Shown: positions 1 through 6,164 of the stretch, in pieces
Layout: each line of letters opens with the position of its first letter
Numbering within the stretch: position 1 is the first letter of the stretch
Assembly: GCA_017547065.1 (NCBI GenBank)
Contig: JAFYRC010000291.1
Coordinates: forward strand, 1-6,164
Direction: 5' to 3'
DNA: 6,164 nucleotides
Origin: Tidjanibacter sp.
GTDB taxonomy: Bacteria > Bacteroidota > Bacteroidia > Bacteroidales > Rikenellaceae
The notes under the pieces: generated by a model
Database searches by the model: none
Told to the model about the DNA's origin: nothing
The model's input: only the letters and a program-made list of their open reading frames with translations
Position numbers and translations under genes: made by a program

Positions 1-248
1 ACCGCAACCACATAGAAGTTACAATCCCTAATATCCTCCACATTCGATGTACACACAAAACCATTTTCAATGGCCTCCTGCAACAAATCATCTGCAACTT
101 CCAATGTTGCATCGTGTCCGGCCATCAATGCCTCCACTCTTCTTTGGTTCATATCAAAACCAACGGTTTTGTATTTGGTCGAAAAGAGGCGCGCCAATGG
201 CAATCCAACATATCCGAGGCCGATAACACAAATTTTAGTCTCTTTCAT
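1..248 (-). CDS. tviB: UDP-N-acetylhexosamine 6-dehydrogenase (TviB/VipA/WbpO group), 3' end cut by window edge
   Basis: This is the N-terminal 82 codons of a nucleotide-sugar dehydrogenase; the rest lies beyond the left edge. It starts MKETKICVIGLGYVGLPLAR, a Rossmann NAD-binding motif (G10, G12, G15), with an acidic residue (D32) where the ribose-binding Asp of such folds falls. Residues around 44-51 (GHDATLEV) resemble the TviB/WbpO branch rather than the Ugd branch. Family knowledge: these cytoplasmic enzymes oxidise C6 of UDP-GlcNAc or UDP-GalNAc in two NAD-dependent steps to the uronate. The catalytic Cys is in the missing part, so activity cannot be judged. The gene starts 19 bases after the epimerase stop. 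That spacer is A-rich with no clear Shine-Dalgarno sequence. The pairing with a WbpP/TviC-type epimerase strongly supports the assignment. Whether the substrate is the GlcNAc or the GalNAc form is inference. It belongs to the more AT-rich left part of the window. Confidence 0.9.
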   Translation of the reverse strand, partial: MKETKICVIGLGYVGLPLARLFSTKYKTVGFDMNQRRVEALMAGHDATLEVADDLLQEAIENGFVCTSNVEDIRDCNFYVVA

Positions 249-267
249 CTTGATGCTATATTTTTTC

Positions 268-1242
268 TTACAAGTTTTCTTTATACCACTCTATTGCTTC
301 CTGCAGTCCTTTTGCAAAGTCATATTCGGGATCATAGCCCAACATCTCCCTAGCTTTACTAATATCTGCATTTGAATGTTTAATATCACCTTTCCTGTCC
401 GGGCCAAATTGGGGCTCGATGTTTTTACCCAGCGATTTGGTCAGTGCGTAATATATGTCAATAAGATATTCTCTTCCGCCATAGGCGATATTAAAAGCCT
501 CTCCAGCCGCCTGACTGGATGCCAGACAAGCCTTCAAGTTGGCCTCAATAACATTTTCCACATAGGTAAAATCCCTGCTCTGTTTGCCATCGCCGTTGAT
601 AATGGGCTGTTCGTCATTGAGCAACTGTTTGATAAACTTTGGGATAACGGCAGCGTAGGCACCATAGGGATCTTGTCGGCGACCAAACACATTGAAGTAT
701 CGCAAACCATAAGTGTCTAAGCCATAGTGTTTAGTATATTGTTTTGCCCACTCCTCATCGCACATCTTTGTCAATGCGTAGGGTGAAAGCAAATTACCCT
801 CACGTCCCTCTGTTTTTGGCAAGTTTGGCTCATCGCCATACACCGAAGAGCTGGATGCATAAACAAACTTCTTCACTCCATTTTGGCGAGCAGCCTCCAT
901 CATATTCAGAGTTCCTTGGATATTATTAGCACAGTAGAACAGAGGCATCTCTATACTTCGAGGCACACTTCCCCATGCTGCTTGGTTCAACACATAATCG
1001 ACCCCCTGGCACGCTTTCATACAGGTATCGAAGTCTTTAATATCTCCCTTGACAAACTCATAGTTTGGATTATCTAGAAACATATCTACGTTCGCTTGCT
1101 TTCCTGTCGACAAATCATCCAAACACCTTACCTTGTAGCCAAGTTTAAGAATTGCTTCACATAGATTTGAGCCAATAAAACCTGCTCCACCTGTTACTAG
1201 GAATAATGAGTCCTTGGGAAAAACCATTTTTTTATATGCCAT
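268..1242 (-). CDS. tviC: UDP-N-acetylhexosamine(uronate) 4-epimerase, WbpP/TviC (VipB) type SDR
   Basis: This 324-residue extended short-chain dehydrogenase/reductase is complete. Visible motifs are the NAD-binding TGGAGFIG at residues 17-24, the serine-rich strand ASSSSVYG at 129-136, and the catalytic Tyr155-x3-Lys159 (YALTK). RYFNVFGRRQDPYGAYAAVIPKF at about 181-203 and NGDGKQSRDFTYVEN at 216-230 closely resemble WbpP of Pseudomonas aeruginosa and TviC/VipB of the Vi capsule locus. Those enzymes invert C4 of UDP-GlcNAc or UDP-GlcNAcA in the cytoplasm, giving the galacto form. Length is slightly below WbpP, which is about 341 residues as recalled. The start at Met1 leaves 16 residues before the motif, as expected for this group; Met6 (ATG at 1225-1227) is an alternative. 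Only 4 bases separate it from the upstream stop codon, so translational coupling is likely. Sampled GC content is lower than in the three genes upstream. The family is certain; the exact substrate is inferred from the neighbouring dehydrogenase. Confidence 0.93.
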   Translation of the reverse strand: MAYKKMVFPKDSLFLVTGGAGFIGSNLCEAILKLGYKVRCLDDLSTGKQANVDMFLDNPNYEFVKGDIKDFDTCMKACQGVDYVLNQAAWGSVPRSIEMPLFYCANNIQGTLNMMEAARQNGVKKFVYASSSSVYGDEPNLPKTEGREGNLLSPYALTKMCDEEWAKQYTKHYGLDTYGLRYFNVFGRRQDPYGAYAAVIPKFIKQLLNDEQPIINGDGKQSRDFTYVENVIEANLKACLASSQAAGEAFNIAYGGREYLIDIYYALTKSLGKNIEPQFGPDRKGDIKHSNADISKAREMLGYDPEYDFAKGLQEAIEWYKENL

Positions 1243-1246
1243 AAAA

Positions 1247-3610
1247 CTAATGCGTTATGTTTTCTTTTTTGTTCTTATTTTCATACACTCCCACCTGCTT
1301 TTTCAGGAAGTTGAGGCCTTCCTGGGCGTAGGACGAGAGGGCTTCATCTATGCTCTTCCAGGCGATTGGGCTGGCAAACATGGAGGTCTGTGTGGCAATC
1401 TCCATGGAGGCTTGCTGTGTGGGCAGCAGGTCATTCAGCGTGTGTATGTCGTCCTTGTGCAGGATGCGGTGTGTGAGACCGAGGCGTCCCAGCAGGCTGT
1501 AAAACCTGTCGTTCATACCCTCGTTACCCTTCTGCTCAGTCACAACCACAAAGGGTTTGTGGAGTTTCAGACACATCATCATGCAGTGGAACGAGTCGGT
1601 CAGCACACACTTAGCGCCCCAAATCCTTCCCAACCACTCCTGCATCGAGCAGTCCCCACGGTCGCCATTCCAGAGGATTCGCTCCTTCACAACCCCACCG
1701 ATAGCCTCCTGCCTTTCGGCCACGTTACGGATGAAGAATCCGTAGAGGTAACTCTCCTTTGCTCCCTTCTTTTTACTCCACTCTTTGGCCAGAGCCTCGT
1801 AGTAGTCGGCCGGTAGCAGCACCGTCGGGTCGGGCATCACCACTGCATCACTCCTACCCATCGAGGCCACAATGTCCACACCCGTGTTCTCCCTGACGCT
1901 AACGGCGTCGAAGGCACCGATGTAACGTGCAGCCACCTCCTTTTCGGCCTGCGGATAGCTCACACAACCGAAACTAACCGCATATCCCACTCTCCTACCC
2001 TCGTAGGGGAATCCCAGGAAGTAGGTGGGGCTTATTCGCTTTCGGCCCTCGCCTCTCATCAGGAACGAGGGGTTCATCACTTGGTCGCTACCGGCGATAA
2101 GGATGTCATACCTACGGGCCACCTTTGCGATTTTGGAGCAAGAATATACCCTCGGTGTGAGGTTCAGATTGTTGCGCCTGAACTCTCCTATTGTTCTCTC
2201 CTTCTTACGACGGAGAATATAGTCCGACAGGTTGCGATACTCGTGCTTTTTGAAAAACTGTCGCACCGAGTCGTCATACTTGCGTGGCTTGTAGTTCACC
2301 ACCTCTGCGTCGCATCCGAGCCTTTGGAGCGTCTGTTGGAGAGCATAACACTGCAACACAGCTCCGTAGTTTGTGGCCCAGTGGAACGTCAATATTCCCA
2401 CCTTGGGTCTTGCAACCTGCACCTTTGGTGTACCCTTCTGCAACCACATCTTGACTCTGTGGGCGCAGGCAACAAGTGGAGTGGTTTTCTTTCCCACCAT
2501 ACCCACAGCATCCAACTTGTGGACACCATAGAGCTCCCAGAAGAGGGCTCTGTCTTTGGGCTCGGCCACGCTTGTTACAACACATGGGTTGAAACCGATG
2601 GCCTTATTGTAGTCTGATGCGAGGTGGTCGACGCGCTCCTTGATGCTGTTGAAATAGTCGGCACCCTTGTCGGAGTAGACAAGCACGAGGCCCACGCCTT
2701 TGTCGTCATCCACCCCATCGTGTATGGTGTGTACGCCCCAGTAGTCGGCCAGGGCAATATCTGCCCCGCTCCTACCCTGTCGTGCTGCACAGTGGTAACA
2801 CGAGGGACGCAATGTAAGGTTTTTCAGGAATCCCCTCATGAAGGGGTCTTCCATATAGGGGGTGAGTTCCATCAGAGGCTCCCCGCCATTAGTCTTCGAG
2901 TCGGCGAACTCAACAGCCACCGAATAGCTCTTCCAACCGGTGGACTTATCCCTAAACGAAATGGACCTTATGGCCGACTGCGGGCCTGCCTCACTGCTAT
3001 GACCTGCACACCTCTCGACCAAATAGTCGCTCCACACCTTGGGGCTGGGCACTCCGTGACATACCACCTCCACCGTCAGGAGGTTGTCATACTCCCTGCG
3101 CAACGAGGCTTTCAGTGCAGCCACCTGGCAGGGTGTGCCCGAAAAGAGCACCTTTCGTCCCTCTTTGAGCAGCCCTTCAACTGCTTTGTAGCTGTCCCCA
3201 ACGACACTCTGCACATACTTGCTACCCCTGAATGCTGCCAAGCCCTTCATGGTGTCAGTGTGGTCGTGTACCACCCTCCACTCCTCGTCAAACTTGGCAC
3301 CAAACACAACGCCACCCTCACTGATAACCCTCTCGGCCAGGAGTGTGAACACTCCGCCCGACGAACTTTTCATCCTCACCTCCTCGTTCCTATTCTTGGT
3401 GGCATAGGCCACTTGGGGAAGTGTGGGGGCTTTGGGATTGAGCATTGGGCACACCCTCTGGCAGGCTCCGCAGTCGACACACTGCGAGCCATCCACACGG
3501 GGATAGGCAAAACCCTCCGTGTCGGTCTGCATTGTGATGCATTGCTTGGGGCACACCTGCACACAGGCGCCGCAACCGCAGCACTCCTGCTTGCTCTTGA
3601 TTTCTATCAT
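1247..3610 (-). CDS. Fusion: ferredoxin + FrhB-like redox domain + polysaccharide pyruvyl transferase
   Basis: This 787-residue protein joins two units that are usually separate. Residues 1-60 hold two complete [4Fe-4S] motifs, C10-C13-C16-C20-P and C44-C47-C50-C54-P. Residues about 62-375 match the coenzyme F420 hydrogenase/dehydrogenase beta (FrhB) family, with KYVQS (131-135), FSGTPCQVAALK (156-167), CHGVPSP (184-190) and CYHC followed by ADIALADYWG (271-292). Relatives are iron-sulfur flavoproteins; F420 use is not implied here. Residues about 403-730 match the polysaccharide pyruvyl transferase family, with GILTFHWATNYGAVLQCYAL (405-424), AGSDQVMNP (506-514), SVRE (571-574), DPTVLL (594-599) and the His-containing TDSFH (671-675). 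That family transfers pyruvate from phosphoenolpyruvate to sugars as a ketal; some members are sulfhydryl or unknown-acceptor enzymes. No signal peptide or membrane segment is seen, so a cytoplasmic location is inferred. The gene begins 26 bases after the glycosyltransferase stop. Its AAGGA lies 18 bases before the ATG, too far for a normal Shine-Dalgarno. The domain calls are firm; the reaction is unknown. Confidence 0.93.
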   Translation of the reverse strand: MIEIKSKQECCGCGACVQVCPKQCITMQTDTEGFAYPRVDGSQCVDCGACQRVCPMLNPKAPTLPQVAYATKNRNEEVRMKSSSGGVFTLLAERVISEGGVVFGAKFDEEWRVVHDHTDTMKGLAAFRGSKYVQSVVGDSYKAVEGLLKEGRKVLFSGTPCQVAALKASLRREYDNLLTVEVVCHGVPSPKVWSDYLVERCAGHSSEAGPQSAIRSISFRDKSTGWKSYSVAVEFADSKTNGGEPLMELTPYMEDPFMRGFLKNLTLRPSCYHCAARQGRSGADIALADYWGVHTIHDGVDDDKGVGLVLVYSDKGADYFNSIKERVDHLASDYNKAIGFNPCVVTSVAEPKDRALFWELYGVHKLDAVGMVGKKTTPLVACAHRVKMWLQKGTPKVQVARPKVGILTFHWATNYGAVLQCYALQQTLQRLGCDAEVVNYKPRKYDDSVRQFFKKHEYRNLSDYILRRKKERTIGEFRRNNLNLTPRVYSCSKIAKVARRYDILIAGSDQVMNPSFLMRGEGRKRISPTYFLGFPYEGRRVGYAVSFGCVSYPQAEKEVAARYIGAFDAVSVRENTGVDIVASMGRSDAVVMPDPTVLLPADYYEALAKEWSKKKGAKESYLYGFFIRNVAERQEAIGGVVKERILWNGDRGDCSMQEWLGRIWGAKCVLTDSFHCMMMCLKLHKPFVVVTEQKGNEGMNDRFYSLLGRLGLTHRILHKDDIHTLNDLLPTQQASMEIATQTSMFASPIAWKSIDEALSSYAQEGLNFLKKQVGVYENKNKKENITH

Positions 3611-3636
3611 TCTATCGTTTGGGTTGCATCCTTGGG

Positions 3637-4896
3637 TTAGGATGCTGCATATTCGTCAATCACACGGCGGTAGCACTCCACTTGGTGCTCCACCACCGAG
3701 GATGTTGTATTACGTTCGAGGCCCCTCTTGCGAGCCTGCGACGACACACTCTCTGCCAGCTCTACGTTATCCACGAGTCGACACACCAGCCACGCACATC
3801 GGCGATAGTCGGTAGGCGAGTAGAAGAGAGCCTCCTTGCCGTCTTGTGCCAGTTCGGGCATTGCTCCCGACCAAGCCACCACACTCGGCACTCCCACCAC
3901 CATCGACTCGGCCAGAGCCAACGAGTAGGACTCCACAAAGGAGGAGTGAATCATAACGTGGGTTTTCTGCATCTGCTCCACCAACTCCTCGGCCGACAAG
4001 GCTCCGGGCAGAGCAATATTCTCCTGCAAACCGAGCCTTCGGATTTGTCGCTCCAAGTGCAGAAGGTAGCCACTCTTCGACCACTTCTTTTTGTTCTGCT
4101 CGTAGTCGCCCACGATGGTCAACCTTACATTGGGGTTGTATTGCTTTACCACTGCGAGTGCTTTCAGCACAACGTGCACACCCTTGTAGGGGATTGGGGC
4201 CGACGACATCACCAGCAACTCCACACCATCCTTCAACGAGGGTCGCTTCCAGGGAGCGGCCTCAAAAAACTCTCGCCTTACGGCCATACGGCTGTCCATA
4301 ACCACAGTTCCCGGACCACACAACGGAGCGATTGTTGCCCTCGCCCACTCCGATGGTACGGAGATGTAGCGGTGGGCTGCGATAATCTCCTTCTCATATC
4401 GTCCCCATTTTTTCTCCCTGCGCTGCTTGGTGTCGATGCGCTTCTTGGCACGGAAAACCTCTTTGAGCTGTACGCTTTCGACCCTTTCACGGATGCTCAA
4501 CCCACCATACCACACCTCGGCACATGTGTGTCGCAGGCCCTGTATTTCGAGCAGTGTGTTGTGTTTGATGTAGCCCCTTGCCGAGAGCAGGCCCCAGTAG
4601 AGCTCCACACCCCAGATGTGTACCAAGTCGGGATTAATCTCGCCAACAAGCTCCACGACTCCGTTCACAACACTCATCGGCGGGAGTCCGTCTTTGAGGT
4701 GTCGGCGTGGCACAATCCACTGTTTGATGCTACCACAATCCCTGCGGGTAATGCTCTTAACCCTACCGATTGTGATGTTGCACAACTCCACATCTCCTCT
4801 CTCGACCAGCGCTGCCGACATCGCCTGCAACCACGAGCCCGTGGTTTTGGTCGGCTGGACAGTAAGTTCACAGTTGGAGAGCCAAAGTATCTTCAT
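3637..4896 (-). CDS. GT-B glycosyltransferase, GT4-like
   Basis: This complete 419-residue glycosyltransferase probably adds one sugar from an activated donor to a growing lipid-linked repeat unit at the inner face of the membrane. It starts MKILWLSN with TGSWLQAM near residues 19-26, a GT-B N-terminal domain with a donor/acceptor-binding loop. The C-terminal domain begins near residue 225 (VELLVMSSAPIPYKGV). It carries the GT4 phosphate-binding Lys238-Gly and the E-x7-E motif E322-E330 in FVESYSLALAESMVVGVPSVV, followed by GAMPEL at 344-349. Length is normal for GT4. A Lys/Arg-rich helical segment at 145-169 links the two domains. I recall a GRTxWD-like motif at the equivalent of residues 178-186 in related Bacteroidota enzymes; here the stretch reads ISVPSEWAR, so this is a divergent member. 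Neither donor nor acceptor can be told from the sequence. It follows ugd by 44 bases, with a purine-rich GAAGAAA just before the ATG as a weak ribosome-binding candidate. UDP-glucuronate made by Ugd is one plausible donor. Confidence 0.9.
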   Translation of the reverse strand: MKILWLSNCELTVQPTKTTGSWLQAMSAALVERGDVELCNITIGRVKSITRRDCGSIKQWIVPRRHLKDGLPPMSVVNGVVELVGEINPDLVHIWGVELYWGLLSARGYIKHNTLLEIQGLRHTCAEVWYGGLSIRERVESVQLKEVFRAKKRIDTKQRREKKWGRYEKEIIAAHRYISVPSEWARATIAPLCGPGTVVMDSRMAVRREFFEAAPWKRPSLKDGVELLVMSSAPIPYKGVHVVLKALAVVKQYNPNVRLTIVGDYEQNKKKWSKSGYLLHLERQIRRLGLQENIALPGALSAEELVEQMQKTHVMIHSSFVESYSLALAESMVVGVPSVVAWSGAMPELAQDGKEALFYSPTDYRRCAWLVCRLVDNVELAESVSSQARKRGLERNTTSSVVEHQVECYRRVIDEYAAS

Positions 4897-4940
4897 TTTC
4901 TTCGTGTTTTCCGTTTGGTTTTCGCAGTCGAATATTTGCG
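4897..4940 (-). other. Longest intergenic spacer (ugd to glycosyltransferase)
   Basis: These 44 bases separate the ugd stop (TAA) from the glycosyltransferase ATG. Read on the minus strand, the spacer is A-rich toward its 3' end and finishes CACGAAGAAA before the ATG. I see no inverted repeat with a T-tract, and no match to the Bacteroidota TAnnTTTG promoter element, which would sit upstream of a transcription start. The simplest reading is that transcription runs through from ugd, with a weak purine-rich ribosome-binding region. Confidence 0.5.
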
Positions 4941-6164
4941 TTAGTCCCTCTTAAAGAGGTCCCTTGTGTAGACTTTTTCGATCACATCGGCCAGAGCCTC
5001 ATCGTAGCGGTTGGCAACGATGGCCTGCGAACGTGCCTTAAACTCGGTCAAATCGTTAACCACCTCCGAGCCAAAGAACGTGGAGCCATTCTCCAATGTA
5101 GGTTCAAAAATTATCACCTTTGCGCCTTTGGCCTTGATGCGCTTCATCACACCCTGGATGGCACTCTGGCGGAAGTTGTCCGAGCCGGCCTTCATAGTGA
5201 GTCGGTAGACGCCAATCACGCACTCCCTCTCCTTGGCCTTGTCGTAGCCATTTTGCTCGCTGTAACCATAATATCCCGCCTTGGCGAGCACCTGGTCTGC
5301 AATAAAATCTTTCCTCGTGCGGTTACTCTCCACAATGGCACTCATCATATTCTGTGGCACATCATCATAGTTTGCCAACAGCTGTTTGGTGTCCTTCGGC
5401 AGGCAGTAACCGCCATAACCAAAGGAGGGGTTATTGTAGTGACTACCGATGCGAGGATCCAGGCAGACGCCGTTGATAATCTCCTGGGTGTCGAGACCCT
5501 TCATCTCGGCGTAAGTGTCCAGCTCGTTGAAGTAGCTCACACGCAACGCAAGGTAAGTGTTGGCGAAGAGTTTCACCGCTTCGGCCTCGGTAAGCCCCAT
5601 GTAGAGGGTTGGAATATCCTCCTTAACGGCACCCTGCTGCAACAGCTCGGCAAACCTGTGGGCTGCCACTTCGAGGGCGCCCGCATCCACACACTCTACA
5701 CCCACACACTCGCCTGCCTTGGGGTGACCAACGATAATTCGCGACGGGTGGAGATTGTCGTAGAGTGCCTTACTCTCTCTCAAAAACTCGGGCGAGAAGA
5801 GCAACTTAAATGTCTTGCCTTTGAGCCCTTCCTCCGAGCAGAAGCGCTCTGCATATTTTGCATACAGACCACGGCAGTATCCCACGGGGATGGTCGACTT
5901 GATGATCATAACCGCCTCAGGGTTAACCTCCAACACGAGGTCAATGACGTCCTCAATGTGGTGGGTGTCGAAGAAATTGCGGTGTGAGTCGTAGTTTGTT
6001 GGGGCCGCAATCACCACCATCTCCGCCTCGGCATAGGCCCTACGGGCATCGAGCGTAGCCACAAGGTTGAGTGGCTTATTGGCCAGAAAATCCCTGATGT
6101 AGTCGTCCTTAATGGGCGAGATTCGGTGGTTAATTTTCTCCACCTTCTCAGCCACCACATCCAC
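4941..6164 (-). CDS. ugd: UDP-glucose 6-dehydrogenase, 5' end cut by window edge
   Basis: Ugd oxidises UDP-glucose to UDP-glucuronate with two NAD+ in the cytoplasm and supplies glucuronate for acidic polysaccharides. The 408 visible codons start inside the gene: the first residues ([12 protein letters not shown]) align with about residue 28 of the Klebsiella enzyme. The Rossmann GxGxxG segment, roughly 27 residues, therefore lies beyond the right edge, and the GTG at the edge is an internal Val codon. Numbered from that edge, the catalytic set is present: STIPVG with T91, SPEFLRES with E126 and E130, K198 and N202 in KLFANTYLA, and nucleophile C254 with D258 in [35 protein letters not shown] (319-338) is typical of the UDP-binding C-terminal domain. 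The full protein would be about 435 residues, longer than the 388-residue Klebsiella form. The extra length includes an insertion near 290-314 (after [11 protein letters not shown]) of a kind I recall in gut anaerobes. It is the first gene visible in the operon. Confidence 0.96.
   Translation of the reverse strand: MDVVAEKVEKINHRISPIKDDYIRDFLANKPLNLVATLDARRAYAEAEMVVIAAPTNYDSHRNFFDTHHIEDVIDLVLEVNPEAVMIIKSTIPVGYCRGLYAKYAERFCSEEGLKGKTFKLLFSPEFLRESKALYDNLHPSRIIVGHPKAGECVGVECVDAGALEVAAHRFAELLQQGAVKEDIPTLYMGLTEAEAVKLFANTYLALRVSYFNELDTYAEMKGLDTQEIINGVCLDPRIGSHYNNPSFGYGGYCLPKDTKQLLANYDDVPQNMMSAIVESNRTRKDFIADQVLAKAGYYGYSEQNGYDKAKERECVIGVYRLTMKAGSDNFRQSAIQGVMKRIKAKGAKVIIFEPTLENGSTFFGSEVVNDLTEFKARSQAIVANRYDEALADVIEKVYTRDLFKRD

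Noticed and set aside
249..267. Terminator or promoter between the epimerase and the dehydrogenase
   Set aside because: The 19-base spacer has an A/T-rich run but no inverted repeat, and the genes form a known functional pair, so read-through is expected.
1214..1816. Plus-strand open frame beginning with a hydrophobic, signal-like stretch
   Set aside because: The hydrophobic start is the complement of the Lys/Glu/Asn-rich tail of the fusion gene and of the A-rich epimerase start. The rest has no family features.
2447..2449. Possible internal start (Met388) that would make the pyruvyl transferase half separately
   Set aside because: No ribosome-binding sequence is visible upstream, and the frame is continuous through the linker, so a single fused product is the simpler reading.
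3612..3629. Five-codon upstream reading frame (MQPKR, stop TAG) next to an AAGGA, just before the fusion gene start
   Set aside because: Its AAGGA overlaps the ATG instead of preceding it at a usable distance, and short frames of this size arise by chance. There is no other sign of attenuation.
2624..3640. Plus-strand open frame (338 codons) opposite the ferredoxin/FrhB part of the fusion
   Set aside because: There is no domain or family motif, it is low in acidic residues and rich in His, and it lies wholly antisense to a gene with eight conserved cluster cysteines.
3619..4944. Long plus-strand open frame (441 codons) opposite the glycosyltransferase
   Set aside because: It is a mirror frame of a gene with clear GT4 motifs. 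Its translation is His/Cys/Leu-rich with no recognisable domain, as expected from GC-rich antisense of a real gene.
5253..5987. Plus-strand open frame (244 codons) opposite ugd
   Set aside because: It is antisense to the conserved catalytic core of ugd and shows no recognisable domain.
6162..6164. GTG at the right edge as the start codon of ugd
   Set aside because: The sequence there aligns with the interior of the family, after the Rossmann motif. The gene is cut by the window, not started there.

Overview
The window is a compact piece of a surface-polysaccharide (capsule, exopolysaccharide or O-antigen type) biosynthesis locus. All five genes lie on the minus strand, so transcription runs from right to left. 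They are separated by only 4 to 44 bases and form an apparent operon that is cut by both window edges. No RNA gene, mobile element, CRISPR array, long repeat or terminator was found, and no stretch longer than 44 bases is free of genes.

Order in the direction of transcription: (1) ugd, UDP-glucose 6-dehydrogenase, cut at its 5' end by the right edge. (2) A GT4-type glycosyltransferase. (3) A 787-residue fusion joining a two-cluster ferredoxin domain and an F420-hydrogenase-beta (FrhB)-like redox unit to a complete polysaccharide pyruvyl transferase domain. (4) A UDP-N-acetylhexosamine(uronate) 4-epimerase of the WbpP/TviC group. (5) A UDP-N-acetylhexosamine 6-dehydrogenase of the TviB/WbpO group, cut at its 3' end by the left edge.

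Together the genes suggest an acidic glycan. Ugd would supply UDP-glucuronate, and the TviB/TviC pair would supply UDP-N-acetylgalactosaminuronate (or the glucosaminuronate). The glycosyltransferase would add one sugar. The fusion protein may add a pyruvate ketal or carry out another modification that needs electron transfer. No initiating transferase, flippase, polymerase or chain-length regulator is visible, so the locus must continue outside the window.

The organism is most likely an anaerobic gut-type bacterium of the Bacteroidales. The reasons are a Ugd form with an insertion remembered from gut anaerobes, FrhB-like and pyruvyl transferase proteins in a glycan locus, and starts without strong Shine-Dalgarno sequences. 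This is family-level inference, and the genus cannot be fixed from the window. Base composition shifts near position 1243: hand-sampled lines are clearly more GC-rich in the three upstream genes than in the epimerase/dehydrogenase pair. The locus may therefore be a mosaic of two modules.

The most notable element is the FrhB/pyruvyl-transferase fusion. Both halves look complete, but the redox chemistry of the first half in polysaccharide synthesis is not established to my knowledge.
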